Translations under genes and position numbers: made by a program
Notes under the pieces: model-generated
What the model was told of the DNA's origin: nothing
Database searches by the model: none
Seen by the model: the letters and a program-made list of their open reading frames with translations, nothing else
Assembly: GCF_002811475.1 (NCBI RefSeq)
Contig: NZ_NPDL01000011.1
Location: 62,001-126,000, forward strand
From: Leptospira hartskeerlii
Lineage (GTDB): Bacteria > Spirochaetota > Leptospiria > Leptospirales > Leptospiraceae
Direction of reading: 5' to 3'
Length of the DNA stretch: 64,000 nucleotides
Shown: positions 46,741 to 57,038 of the stretch, one piece after another
Layout: each line of letters starts with the position of its first letter
How positions within the stretch are numbered: the first letter of the stretch is position 1

Positions 46741-47142
46741 ATGATCAAATATATTCTAAGCTGGTTCCTTCTTCTTTTAGCTGCACTATTAAACGCTGCA
46801 ATCCGAGAATTAGCCTATAAAGATTTTTTCGAAGAACATCTCTCTCACCAGATCTCCGTTTTTACAGGGCTCTTTCTTATCTCCATACCGATATTGTATA
46901 TTTCCAGAAAATGGCCCTTTAAAGACAGAGTTCAAGCTTTCGTCGTCGGACTTATCTGGTGTTTTATGACGGATCTTTTCGAATTCTTAATGTTTTTTCG
47001 AGTTTCTGAAAATCCATATAAGGCTTTTCTAAAGGTCCATAATATTTTCGCAGGGGAATATTGGATCTTGATCCTAATTTGGCTCGTGATCTGTCCTATA
47101 CTGTTTTACAGATCCGATTCCAGATCGATCAAGATAAATTAA
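46741..47142 (+). CDS. Small membrane protein of unknown function
   Basis: A 133-residue protein with four hydrophobic segments (ILSWFLLLLAALLNAAI, VFTGLFLISIPILYI, AFVVGLIWCFMTDLFEFLMF and WILILIWLVICPILFY). AGAGGG stands 6 bases before the ATG. It lies 10 bases after pyk and overlaps the convergent mscS-like stop by 4 bases. No family recognised. Confidence 0.72.
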   Translation: MIKYILSWFLLLLAALLNAAIRELAYKDFFEEHLSHQISVFTGLFLISIPILYISRKWPFKDRVQAFVVGLIWCFMTDLFEFLMFFRVSENPYKAFLKVHNIFAGEYWILILIWLVICPILFYRSDSRSIKIN

Positions 47143-48008
47143 AGAATACGAATTCCAGCCTCTGCAAATTCTTTCAGGACTTCCCTGGATATCCTTGCCT
47201 TCTGGTTTCTTTTTTCTTTGATATGGGTCAGATAACGAAGGGAGAATAATACTCCTCCTTCTTCCACACCTATGTATACGATAGGTGTGGTCTTACCTAA
47301 ACGGACCAGATAATTTTTAGAAAGTTCTCTAACTGAATAATCGATCTTATGTTGGTCGATCACGGATCCATTCTTCAGGATACCGTTCAAAATTTTTTCT
47401 GCAGCTTCCCAGTCAGAACCATGGGGAATCTTGATCTTGAACTCATCCCAAACAAATCCTAATTTTTCCTTAACTACATATACTTTATGAAGAATGATCG
47501 TATGATTCGGAAGATGCACCAAACGATTCGTGGATTGTTCCGACTTAGGATCTTGGCTTAACTCCATGAGAGTAAATCTGTTGATCCCAATATTGACTAC
47601 ATCACCTTTTACACCTTCTATCTCGATTCGGTCCCCTACTTCGAAACCGTTGCTACCGTGTATAAGCAACCAGCCAACATAATTTAAAGTGATATCTTTT
47701 AAGGAGATTACTATACCTGCTCCCGCAAGACCCATCACTGTAGGAAGATAAGACAGACCGGAAAAAATTACGGGTAGAAGGGATACTGCTCCCACAACTA
47801 CAAATAGGATCCGAGTCACTCTTCTACGATTATACCTGACAGAATTATCCGCAGGAGGACTGATCCTATCAAAACTCAAAACGAAAGTTTTATAAACGAT
47901 CACTAAGGTCAGGATAAAATACACGACCAGAATGAACTCTTCCGTGATGGTTCTTTCCTTCGAGTTTAGAAGGGAAATCGGATTTAAGAGCCGAAGTATT
48001 TCTTCCAT
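47139..48008 (-). CDS. MscS-family mechanosensitive channel
   Basis: A 289-residue protein with three to four hydrophobic segments, the last being the pore-like GLAGAGIVISLKDITLNYVG. The MscS beta domain follows (HGSNGFEVGDRIEIEGVKGD), with FTLMELSQD and LPNHTIILHKV as in the family. It relieves osmotic stress by opening under membrane tension. The N-terminal region is moderate in length, so this resembles the small MscS type. It lies 48 bases before aroB. Confidence 0.88.
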   Translation of the reverse strand: MEEILRLLNPISLLNSKERTITEEFILVVYFILTLVIVYKTFVLSFDRISPPADNSVRYNRRRVTRILFVVVGAVSLLPVIFSGLSYLPTVMGLAGAGIVISLKDITLNYVGWLLIHGSNGFEVGDRIEIEGVKGDVVNIGINRFTLMELSQDPKSEQSTNRLVHLPNHTIILHKVYVVKEKLGFVWDEFKIKIPHGSDWEAAEKILNGILKNGSVIDQHKIDYSVRELSKNYLVRLGKTTPIVYIGVEEGGVLFSLRYLTHIKEKRNQKARISREVLKEFAEAGIRIL

Positions 48009-48056
48009 GATAAGAGAACCAGGCTAAAGAAACTCTAAGCTAAGGCAAGGCGAATT

Positions 48057-49151
48057 CTAATCCATTTTCTTCTGCTTTCTAAAAGCGGAAGCTATCTCTT
48101 CTAACTCGATTGGAATGTCCCAAATCGGATTCCCGGGAGATTGAAGAAGAACAAACCGAACTGAGTTTCCCACGTTCTTCTTATCATGAAGAGTGTGTTT
48201 AGCTACCTGAGTAGACTTACTTTTATCATGATACGGAAGATCATATGATTTCAGGATTTTTTTCAAGTTCTCAATCCAAGAAACATCCAGTCCTTGCTTT
48301 TCAGTCGAAAGAATGATCGCAGTCAAAAGTCCTATGGAAACCGCTTCTCCATGAGAATATCTTCTATAATTTGCGAGGGACTCTATCGCGTGAGCGGTGG
48401 TATGCCCCAGATTCAGGACTTTTCTCAAGCCTGTTTCTCTTTCGTCCTGGGAAACTATATTAGACTTATATAAAATAGAGCCTACGATCAATTCCAAAAG
48501 TTCCGGAGAAGTATGGTCGTAGACGGATTTATCGTTCGAGCGGACCTTCTCCAGATATTCTCCTCCGGATAAAAGACCGTGTTTTACGATCTCGGCCATC
48601 CCGCATCTCCATTCTCTTTTAGGTAAAGTAGACAATGCTATTAGAGGTAGATATACAAACTCAGGCTGGTAGAAGGAGCCGATCATGTTTTTTCCAAGAT
48701 CGGCGTTTACCGCTACTTTTCCACCTACGGAAGAATCTACGGAGGCAAGTAAGGTTGTAGGAATTTGTGCGAAACGTATTCCTCTTTGGAATGTGGAAGC
48801 GATAAATCCAGCAAAGTCACCTACTACTCCGCCGCCTAATGCAAGGATCAAACTTTTGCGGTCCGCTCCCAGTTCTATCAGTTTATTATAAACTTCTGCG
48901 GTGCGAAGAATGTGTTTATTCTTTTCTCCACCTTTGATATAAATTTCGTGATATGGAATTCCTAGATCGGAAAGTTCAGATTCGTAAAACTTGGAAAATA
49001 ATCCCGAAAGTTTTCTTTCCGTAAGTATAAATATGGAAGATACAGGATAAAATCTTTTGATCGTTTCTCCAAGACCTCTAAAGTCGGAATGGATCTGTAC
49101 TTTGTATTCTTTAGAAAAAGCTCTGATCTGTACTTCCCGGATAGGATTCAT
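48057..49151 (-). CDS. aroB: 3-dehydroquinate synthase
   Basis: A 364-residue NAD- and zinc-dependent cyclase of the shikimate pathway. GGGVVGDFAGFIASTFQRG, IPTTLLASVDSSVGGKVAVN, LNLGHTTAHAIE and the YSHGEAVSIG zinc-ligand segment are all present. Its ATG overlaps the nudix stop by ATGA. aroA, tyrA and pheA stand about 8 kb away in the same direction. Confidence 0.96.
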   Translation of the reverse strand: MNPIREVQIRAFSKEYKVQIHSDFRGLGETIKRFYPVSSIFILTERKLSGLFSKFYESELSDLGIPYHEIYIKGGEKNKHILRTAEVYNKLIELGADRKSLILALGGGVVGDFAGFIASTFQRGIRFAQIPTTLLASVDSSVGGKVAVNADLGKNMIGSFYQPEFVYLPLIALSTLPKREWRCGMAEIVKHGLLSGGEYLEKVRSNDKSVYDHTSPELLELIVGSILYKSNIVSQDERETGLRKVLNLGHTTAHAIESLANYRRYSHGEAVSIGLLTAIILSTEKQGLDVSWIENLKKILKSYDLPYHDKSKSTQVAKHTLHDKKNVGNSVRFVLLQSPGNPIWDIPIELEEIASAFRKQKKMD

Positions 49152-49609
49152 TTATCATATACCCATTGGCTTCGTATAAAAGGAGCCGGTTTGTATTTTC
49201 CGGAAGAAAGAAATGCCTTAATATCCGGTCTTATATCCATTTCTAAAACCGCACCCAAAGGAAAATAGCCGAATCCTGTGATTGCTTTTTCTTTCAGGTT
49301 CACTTCCGGGTCCTGTTTTTTGACGGTAGCCAAGAATACTAATTGGAGAAGATGACGATTTCCTTTCGGATCAATGGACTCGTTCAAAAATAAAAAATTT
49401 GCGCTGGTGATATCGAGAGAAAGTTCCTCTTTCAGTTCTCTTCTCAGAGCGTCTTCTGCGCTCTCTCCGAATTCAATTCCGCCGCCCGGCAATAACCAAT
49501 AATAGGCATCCTTCTTTTTTTGCTGCAAAAGAAGGATCTCTCCCTTACGATTTCGGATCAAAGCGGCCACTCTGACCCTTAAACCTTTCTTTTTAAAAAA
49601 GAATTCCAT
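49148..49609 (-). CDS. Nudix hydrolase
   Basis: Length is 153 residues from ATG 49609, one base after the rnc stop; the upstream TTG 49621 is less likely. The nudix box GGGIEFGESAEDALRRELKE continues with the EE pair, satisfying GX5EX7REUXEEXGU. RVRVAALIRNRKGEILLLQQ is the preceding strand pair. Substrate cannot be predicted: nucleotide sugars or oxidised nucleotides are possibilities. The gene sits between rnc and aroB with coupling on both sides. Confidence 0.9.
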   Translation of the reverse strand: MEFFFKKKGLRVRVAALIRNRKGEILLLQQKKKDAYYWLLPGGGIEFGESAEDALRRELKEELSLDITSANFLFLNESIDPKGNRHLLQLVFLATVKKQDPEVNLKEKAITGFGYFPLGAVLEMDIRPDIKAFLSSGKYKPAPFIRSQWVYDK

Positions 49610-49610
49610 A

Positions 49611-50348
49611 TTAGATTTCAATCTTTAAGGCCTTTAATAATTGTTTCGCGGCGTCTTGTTCCGCGAACTTTTTATTCTTTCCCTTACCTTCCGCAGAATG
49701 TTTACCCCGGATAGATACGCTAACGTAAAATGTTTTTTCGTGATCCGGCCCGACCTCTTTCAGTAATCTGTAAGAAGGTAGAAGTTTGAATTTTTTTTGG
49801 CAAATTTCCTGGAGGATGGACTTATAATCCGTAGCCTCTTTTACCTTATCGGAATTTTTAACGTAATCTATAAGATGTTCGAGTATAAACTTCTCTGCCG
49901 CTTCCATTCCCTGGTCTAAATAAACAGCACCGACCAAGGATTCGAATAGGTTGGCCCCTAATTTTTTTTGAGCGCTCCCCTGGCCTTCTCCTTTTCCTAA
50001 TAAAACATAAGAGGCTAGACCCAACTTTTCACTGAGTCCGTTTAACATTGCGGTAGAAACCAAGGTGGCTTTTTTCCTGGAAAGTTCTCCTTCATTTGCA
50101 GAAGGATTTGTTCTGTATAAATATTTTGCGACCACGAGTCCTAAAACTGAATCCCCTAAGAACTCTAATCTTTCGTTGTCTTCTTTATACTGAGGATTTT
50201 CATTTCTGAAAGAACTATGTATGAAAGCGATTTCTAAATAGGAAACTTTATTAAATTTTAAACCAAGTGCGGACGCAAGTAGAGAAGGATCCTTTCTATT
50301 TTTAGGATCAGTCTTGTTTTGATTTTGATTGTGCTTTTTTTTTATCAA
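49611..50348 (-). CDS. rnc: Ribonuclease III
   Basis: A 245-residue double-strand-specific endoribonuclease. The signature NERLEFLGDSVLGLV carries the catalytic acidic residues, KLGANLFESLVGAVYLDQG the second acidic cluster. The dsRNA-binding domain (DYKSILQEICQKKF to AAKQLLKAL) is complete. The start is doubtful: the only candidate near the expected N-terminus is TTG 50348, with a basic, Asn/Lys-rich tail and no clear ribosome binding site. Downstream of acpP behind a terminator, as in many bacteria. Confidence 0.93.
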   Translation of the reverse strand: MIKKKHNQNQNKTDPKNRKDPSLLASALGLKFNKVSYLEIAFIHSSFRNENPQYKEDNERLEFLGDSVLGLVVAKYLYRTNPSANEGELSRKKATLVSTAMLNGLSEKLGLASYVLLGKGEGQGSAQKKLGANLFESLVGAVYLDQGMEAAEKFILEHLIDYVKNSDKVKEATDYKSILQEICQKKFKLLPSYRLLKEVGPDHEKTFYVSVSIRGKHSAEGKGKNKKFAEQDAAKQLLKALKIEI

Positions 50349-50375
50349 AGGATTTTGATAAAAGGGAAGGAAGAA

Positions 50376-50409
50376 AGACTTCCGAGTTCCCGTAAGAACC
50401 CGGAGGTCT
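50376..50409 (-). terminator. Terminator or attenuator between acpP and rnc
   Basis: On the minus strand the arms AGACCTCCGGGTTC and GAACTCGGAAGTCT pair with one mismatch and one G-T pair around a 6-base loop, then TTTCTTCCTTCC. It lies 7 bases after the acpP stop. The T-run is interrupted, so partial read-through into rnc is likely. Confidence 0.75.
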
Positions 50410-50415
50410 AGTCAA

Positions 50416-50649
50416 TTAGGACTTTAGAGTGTCGATGAACTTAATTACGTCTCCGACGGTTTGGATCTTTTCAGCATCCTCATCGGAAATTTCAACGCCA
50501 AACTCTTCTTCAAGAGCCATAACGAGTTCAACTGTGTCAAGAGAGTCTGCACCAAGGTCATCAATGAAGTGTGCTTCAGGAGTCACTTCAGACTCATCCA
50601 CTCCAAGTTGCTCAACGATAATAGACTTAATCTTTTCGAAATCTGCCAT
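50416..50649 (-). CDS. acpP: Acyl carrier protein
   Basis: Length is 77 residues from the ATG at 50649, preceded by GGAGG at ideal spacing. It is acidic and helical, with the phosphopantetheine site Ser36 in [11 protein letters not shown]. It carries acyl chains during fatty acid synthesis. It stands behind fabG but across a 436-base gap with its own hairpins, so it probably has its own promoter for high expression. Confidence 0.97.
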   Translation of the reverse strand: MADFEKIKSIIVEQLGVDESEVTPEAHFIDDLGADSLDTVELVMALEEEFGVEISDEDAEKIQTVGDVIKFIDTLKS

Positions 50650-50661
50650 TTGTTTCCTCCG

Positions 50662-50677
50662 TACCACCAAAGTGGTA
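50662..50677 (-). promoter_or_regulatory. Hairpin abutting the acpP ribosome binding site
   Basis: On the minus strand TACCAC, TTTG, GTGGTA: a 6-base stem with 4-base loop that ends 1-2 bases before GGAGG. It could modulate ribosome access to acpP or mark the 5' leader end of a processed message. Confidence 0.45.
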
Positions 50678-50699
50678 TGTAAGTTTTAGTTAGGTTTAG

Positions 50700-50726
50700 A
50701 ATCGGGGATGAATTCATCCACCGATT
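50700..50726. promoter_or_regulatory. Palindrome upstream of acpP
   Basis: The perfect palindrome GGATGAATTCATCC (50706-50719) is flanked by AATCGG and, after one extra base, CCGATT, giving 13-base arms. There is no loop, so it looks more like a protein-binding operator than an RNA hairpin. It lies 51-77 bases before the acpP start. Confidence 0.5.
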
Positions 50727-51019
50727 TTTAAACATTTTTTTCTCAAATGTTTTGGCAAGCGATAACGGATTGAAACCGGGAAAAAAACAGAATATTATAT
50801 TCATAATTTTTTCAAAGAAGATGTTCTATAACTTACGTATTGGATCGACTCGGTTGGATCAAAAATTCCGGCTCCGCCCCGTATTCAAATAATCAAAAAG
50901 TCACATTTCTAATATTAGATCTTGAGACTGTTCTCGATCATTTGTTCGAACGCCGTTCGGATTTATAATTTTATGGAACATTACGAGAATCTTTCTAAGA
51001 AAGGATTTATTGGTTCTGC
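50727..51019. other. Intergenic stretch between acpP leader and fabG terminator
   Basis: AT-rich, with no reading frame I trust and no RNA gene. Near its acpP-proximal side AAACATTT...AAATGTTT forms a weak inverted repeat (50729-50752), and TATAAT occurs on the minus strand in an A/T-rich run near 50790-50800, so the acpP promoter is probably here. A GC-rich patch at about 50866-50880 has no evident function. Confidence 0.4.
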
Positions 51020-51052
51020 AAAAAAACAAAAGCCCGGAAAATTCCGGGCTTT
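51020..51052 (-). terminator. Rho-independent terminator after fabG
   Basis: AAAGCCCGGAA, 2 bases, TTCCGGGCTTT: a perfect 11-base stem, followed on the minus strand by TTGTTTTTTT. It lies about 34 bases after the fabG stop and separates fabG from acpP. Confidence 0.93.
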
Positions 51053-51085
51053 CTACCTTACCTATTCAGATTAAGATCCGAATAA

Positions 51086-51850
51086 TTAAGCTTGGACTCC
51101 TGGAAGGAATCCCCCACCGTTCACTTCGATCAATTGTCCTGTAATGAATGAGGAAAGATCGGAAGCTAGGAACGCGATTGTATTCGCGATATCATCCGGT
51201 TGTCCTGCTCTTTTCAAAGGGATCGCGGCCACCATCGCAGTACGGATCTTTTCAGGGATCGCGTCCGTCATTTCGGTAGCTATGAATCCTGGAGCGATCG
51301 CATTACAACGGATCTTACGACCAGCCATCTCCAGAGCGGTTGCTTTAGTCAAACCGATCACACCTGCTTTAGAAGCGGAGTAGTTAGTTTGTCCGATATT
51401 CCCGTTCACTCCCGCGATGGAGGAAAGGTTGATAATCGATCCACCGTTCGGATTTTTTGCCATAAATTTAATAGCAGCTTGTGTACAATTAAAAGTTCCA
51501 GTCAGGTTTACTGCAATTACAGCGTCCCACTGTTCCTGTTTCATTCTGAGCATAAGAGTGTCTTTAGTGATACCAGCATTGTTCACTAGGATATCTATTG
51601 AGCCGAAATTATCCACAACAGCTTGGATACCTGCTTGAGCGGATTCCGCATTTGCTACGTTTACGGAAACTCCGATTGCTTTTACACCAGTAGCTTTTGC
51701 GATCTCGGCCGCAGTAGCTTTACTTGCCTCTTCATTTAAGTCGGCAATGACAACGTTTGCGCCTGCTTGCGCGAGTTTAAGAGCGGTTGCTTTACCGATT
51801 CCACGGGCAGCCCCGGTAATAATGGCGTTTTTGCCTTTCAAATCGATCAT
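51086..51850 (-). CDS. fabG: 3-oxoacyl-ACP reductase
   Basis: A 254-residue short-chain dehydrogenase that reduces 3-oxoacyl-ACP with NADPH in fatty acid elongation. IITGAARGIGKATAL is the cofactor loop, NNAGITKD the structural motif, and YSASKAGVIGLTK has the catalytic Tyr and Lys; Ser stands in INLSSIAG. The context plsX-fabG-acpP supports FabG over other SDR paralogues. It is followed by a strong terminator. Confidence 0.92.
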   Translation of the reverse strand: MIDLKGKNAIITGAARGIGKATALKLAQAGANVVIADLNEEASKATAAEIAKATGVKAIGVSVNVANAESAQAGIQAVVDNFGSIDILVNNAGITKDTLMLRMKQEQWDAVIAVNLTGTFNCTQAAIKFMAKNPNGGSIINLSSIAGVNGNIGQTNYSASKAGVIGLTKATALEMAGRKIRCNAIAPGFIATEMTDAIPEKIRTAMVAAIPLKRAGQPDDIANTIAFLASDLSSFITGQLIEVNGGGFLPGVQA

Positions 51851-51955
51851 TGGTTTTTTCCTTACCAGATAATGCGGTTAGCGTATTTTTCGAGCCTGGG
51901 GGGTCAAGTGATTCTGGGTGTAGCGTTCACCTTGGAGTAGGCGAAAGAGAGAATA

Positions 51956-52960
51956 TTAGAACTTTGCTTTCTCTATATCTTCTTTAATTCTTTGGTTCAC
52001 GTCCCTTTCGGCACATTCTACCACTACTCTGATCGCGTTTCGGACCGCATGTGCGTTAGAAGAACCGTGTCCGATCAAACAGGTTCCTTCTACGCCAAGA
52101 AGAAGTGCTCCGCCATACTCTGCGTAATCCAATCTTTTCTTGATCGCAGTGAATGTAGGTTTAAGAAGAAGTGCTCCTGTTTGCGCAAGGCTAGACTGAG
52201 CGATACTTTCTCTGAGTACGGCAAAAATGGATTTGGAGAGACCTTCTGTTGCTTTCAGGACAATGTTTCCTACGAAGCCGTCACAGACTACAACGTCGAC
52301 ATCCCTTCCTCCACCGTAAAGATCTCGTCCTTCTACGTTTCCTACAAAGTCGATCGGTAACTTTTTAATATATTCGAATGCCTTTACTGTGACTGAGTTT
52401 CCCTTCTTATCTTCTTCTCCGTTGGATAAGATCCCAACCTTCGGTTTATGGATATTGAAGATAAGCCTGGAATAGATCTCTCCCATGATCGCGAATTGAG
52501 CCAAATACTCAGGCTTACAATCCACGTTTGCACCGGCATCTAAAAGAAGTGTAGGAGCTCCTTTCTCTCTTGGGATGGGAGCAGCAATAGGAGGTCTAAG
52601 AACTCCGGAAATTCTTCCTAGATATAATAACGCAGCCGCCATAGTAGCACCTGTATTTCCCGGAGAGAACATTCCAACGCAGGTTTTATCTGCGACTAGT
52701 TGAGCCGCCTGCACAACGGAAGAATCTTCCATCGCACGCACTGCAATGGAAGGAGAATCGTTCATACCTATGATCTCACTGGCGTGAACAATCCTGATCT
52801 TGTTTGTATCGTATTCGTATTTGAGGAGGGTCTCGCTGATATCTTCTTCTTTACCAACGAGTATGACGTTTCTGCCGTCTTGATTTACCGCGTTAACGGC
52901 ACCTTCTACGATCCTGTCAGGACCGTAGTCGCCGCTCATTGCATCGACGGCGACCCACAT
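51956..52960 (-). CDS. plsX: Phosphate acyltransferase PlsX
   Basis: A 334-residue peripheral membrane enzyme that makes acyl-phosphate from acyl-ACP, the first step of phospholipid synthesis via Pls[39 protein letters not shown] and [20 protein letters not shown] are characteristic. The start lies 5 bases after rpmF. A 105-base gap separates it from fabG. Confidence 0.96.
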   Translation of the reverse strand: MWVAVDAMSGDYGPDRIVEGAVNAVNQDGRNVILVGKEEDISETLLKYEYDTNKIRIVHASEIIGMNDSPSIAVRAMEDSSVVQAAQLVADKTCVGMFSPGNTGATMAAALLYLGRISGVLRPPIAAPIPREKGAPTLLLDAGANVDCKPEYLAQFAIMGEIYSRLIFNIHKPKVGILSNGEEDKKGNSVTVKAFEYIKKLPIDFVGNVEGRDLYGGGRDVDVVVCDGFVGNIVLKATEGLSKSIFAVLRESIAQSSLAQTGALLLKPTFTAIKKRLDYAEYGGALLLGVEGTCLIGHGSSNAHAVRNAIRVVVECAERDVNQRIKEDIEKAKF

Positions 52961-52965
52961 ATTGA

Positions 52966-53166
52966 TTAGTTCTCTTCGCTAGTCTTCCTGACTTTCGGTT
53001 CCACCACTACACGGTCTTTGTAAAAACCGCAAACAGGGCAGATTCTATGTGGAGGTCTGAAGGAATTACAGTTCGGGCAAGGAACTAGATTCGGTTTGCC
53101 GATCGCATGATGGGCCCGTTTCATCCTCACTTTTGATTTAGATTTTCGTCTCTTAGGAACTGCCAT
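52966..53166 (-). CDS. rpmF: 50S ribosomal protein L32
   Basis: A 66-residue basic protein, [20 protein letters not shown]..., with the zinc-binding pairs CPNC and CPVC of the zinc-containing L32 type. rpmF before plsX is a widely conserved order. The C-terminal tail [13 protein letters not shown] is slightly longer than usual. Confidence 0.97.
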   Translation of the reverse strand: MAVPKRRKSKSKVRMKRAHHAIGKPNLVPCPNCNSFRPPHRICPVCGFYKDRVVVEPKVRKTSEEN

Positions 53167-53222
53167 TGTTTTTCTCTATAGATAAGGTCGATTTACGACT
53201 ATGTTTTTTTTAAAGCCGGAAT

Positions 53223-53852
53223 TCACAACCGTTTTTCAGTCAAAGCAAAGGAATCTAGGAATTCCCCAACTTCTGCCCGTTTTGTGTATAATGCAGAGCG
53301 GTTGAAGACCAATCTGGCTGTGGATTCCATAATAACTTCGATCTCTTCCAGATTATTGGCTCTGAGAGTGCCGCCAGTGGATACCAAATCCACGATACAG
53401 TCGGATAACCCGACTAAGGGAGCGAGTTCAATACTTCCGTAAAGTTTAATCACCTCGCAGTTGATCCCCTTTTTCAGGAAGAAGTCCTTGGCGATATTAG
53501 GATATTTTGTCGCTACGCGGACCTTTCTTTCCCCAGAGCTAAGACTCCAACCTTTCGGAGCTGCCACTGAAAGTCTGCATTTTCCGATCCCTAAGTCTAA
53601 GGGCAGAAGAAGATCGTAACCACCTTCCAATAATACATCCCATCCCACGATGCCGGCATCCGCAGAGTTTTGTTCCACGTAAGTCGCCACGTCTTGGGAA
53701 CGGACTAGTAAAATACGGACCTTTCCTTTCGCGTCTTTATATATAAGTTCTTTGGAATCAGGATCGGGACGGCCAGAAAGCCATCCCCTTTCGAGCATCA
53801 GTTCTATGCTCTCTTCGGCAAGCCGTCCTTTCGGAAGGGCCAAAGTCAGCAT
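53223..53852 (-). CDS. hisG: ATP phosphoribosyltransferase, short form
   Basis: A 209-residue catalytic subunit for the first step of histidine synthesis (ATP and PRPP to phosphoribosyl-ATP). [38 protein letters not shown] and [20 protein letters not shown] are the HisG core. The C-terminal regulatory domain of long HisG is absent, so the family rule predicts a hetero-octamer with HisZ, which is not in the window. It directly abuts the YfgM-like gene and has no other his genes beside it. Confidence 0.95.
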   Translation of the reverse strand: MLTLALPKGRLAEESIELMLERGWLSGRPDPDSKELIYKDAKGKVRILLVRSQDVATYVEQNSADAGIVGWDVLLEGGYDLLLPLDLGIGKCRLSVAAPKGWSLSSGERKVRVATKYPNIAKDFFLKKGINCEVIKLYGSIELAPLVGLSDCIVDLVSTGGTLRANNLEEIEVIMESTARLVFNRSALYTKRAEVGEFLDSFALTEKRL

Positions 53853-54590
53853 TTAGTTTCCCTGGCTGCTTTTTAGTAGAAGATAAGTAGCTAATTCTCT
53901 AACTGATTTAAATTCTTCGGAAGGAGAAGCGATGTCTTGGTCTAAAACCTTTTTAAGTAGATCGACTGCTTCTTCTTTCTTGCCGTTTTGAAGTTTCAAA
54001 CGGCCTGCTTGGTATAGGCTCCAAGCGTAGAATCCGGCTACATTCTTACGGCTACTTAAAAGAGAAACGGAAACTCCGAAATCGGATTCTGCTTCCGCAA
54101 GCTGGTTCGCACTTTCTCTATAGTTTCCTGCGATATAAAAATAGTAAGCCTTCACTTCCGGAAGTTCGTCTATTTTTTTACCCGCAAATTCTAACTTCTC
54201 TGCCGCTTTTTGGTATTCTCCATTTTTAGCGTATAGATCTCCCAAAGTTTTGGCAAGTCTGATATCTAAAGAAGGAGAGCTATAAGTAGAAGCAATACTT
54301 TCGTATTTTTTGATCTTATCGGTGATCTCGGTCATAGGAGAAAGAGCCAGCTCCTTCTCCACTTTTTCGATAGCGAGAGTTCCCTTGCGAAATTGTTCCG
54401 CTCTGTATTCGTTCCAGCTAACTACAGTTAATACGGTTACGAATAAAACTCCTACTCCGAAAAGAACCTGCTTTTTATTCTCTCCAATCTTAGAGAATAA
54501 AATCGCAAAAAATCTTTCTGCTCCGGTAAGACCTGGATACGGATCAATATCCTGAATAGATGCGCCAGTTTTAGGTTCGAATCGTTTCAT
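53853..54590 (-). CDS. YfgM-like membrane-anchored TPR protein
   Basis: A 245-residue protein with a cytoplasmic N-terminal tail, one membrane helix (QVLFGVGVLFVTVLTVVSW, about residues 40-60) and a periplasmic TPR region (KTLGDLYAKNGEYQKAAEKL; AWSLYQAGRLKLQNGKKEEA). The order resembles YfgM, which assists periplasmic chaperone PpiD at the Sec translocon. It follows rpsA by 21 bases. The Tyr/Gly-rich N-terminal motif SIQDIDPYPGLTGAE is unfamiliar. Confidence 0.78.
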   Translation of the reverse strand: MKRFEPKTGASIQDIDPYPGLTGAERFFAILFSKIGENKKQVLFGVGVLFVTVLTVVSWNEYRAEQFRKGTLAIEKVEKELALSPMTEITDKIKKYESIASTYSSPSLDIRLAKTLGDLYAKNGEYQKAAEKLEFAGKKIDELPEVKAYYFYIAGNYRESANQLAEAESDFGVSVSLLSSRKNVAGFYAWSLYQAGRLKLQNGKKEEAVDLLKKVLDQDIASPSEEFKSVRELATYLLLKSSQGN

Positions 54591-54611
54591 CCAAAACTCC
54601 GAGAGTCGTCC

Positions 54612-56294
<1,683 letters not shown>

Positions 56295-56324
56295 ACGGAT
56301 TGAAATACTCGGTGTTGATTGGGA

Positions 56325-57038
56325 TTAGTGCGAATCGTTATAAATGCCAGAGTCTAGGCACCCAAGGATCTTACTAATTACACTATTTTTTGGCAGGTTA
56401 TCCGTGTCAATGAGGATTGCGTCCTCTGCTTTCCGGAGAGGGGCGATTTCCCTTTCGGTATCGGATTTGTCACGGATCACGATCTCTTTTTCGATTTCTT
56501 CTAAATCCGAACGAATACCTTGCTCTAATAATTGATTATATCTTCTTTCGGCCCGAACTCTGGAAGAAGCGGTCAAAAAGAATTTGTAACGAGCGTCCGG
56601 AAATACGTGCGTACCTATGTCTCTACCGTCCATTACCAAACGATGAGTCTGAGAAAGTTTTCTCAATTGGGAATTTACGAACTCTCTAAATACCGCTTTG
56701 TCAGCGATATATTTAATCTCTCTTGTGATCTCTGGAGTTCTGATATCTGTGGAAACATCCTCTCCATTTAAGAAGATTCTGTTCTCCCCTGTTTCTGAAA
56801 ATTCGCAGAAAATTTCTACACCTTCAGTGAGTGGTAGGAACTCCTTACCGGACAACCAATCCGAAAAGGAAATAGAAGAGTTTTTGGATACATAGATCTT
56901 AAAAATATGAAGTGTTAACGCACGGTAGAATGCTCCTGAATCCAGATATTCGAATCCAAGCTTTTTGGAAAGTTCACGAGCCACTGTACTTTTGCCTGTT
57001 CCGGCAGGCCCATCTAATGCGATCACGTTTTCCGTCAT
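56325..57038 (-). CDS. cmk: Cytidylate kinase
   Basis: A 237-residue P-loop kinase for CMP and d[22 protein letters not shown] is the P-loop, [11 protein letters not shown] the CMP-site segment and [14 protein letters not shown] the conserved Asp-Arg motif. The start overlaps the aroA stop by 4 bases and the stop lies 30 bases before rpsA. Confidence 0.96.
   Translation of the reverse strand: MTENVIALDGPAGTGKSTVARELSKKLGFEYLDSGAFYRALTLHIFKIYVSKNSSISFSDWLSGKEFLPLTEGVEIFCEFSETGENRIFLNGEDVSTDIRTPEITREIKYIADKAVFREFVNSQLRKLSQTHRLVMDGRDIGTHVFPDARYKFFLTASSRVRAERRYNQLLEQGIRSDLEEIEKEIVIRDKSDTEREIAPLRKAEDAILIDTDNLPKNSVISKILGCLDSGIYNDSH

Noticed and set aside
50840..50885. GGTTGGATCAAAAATTCCGG followed by CTCCGCCCC, resembling a tRNA 3' end
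   Set aside because: No acceptor stem partner or anticodon arm can be drawn; probably chance or a very old remnant.
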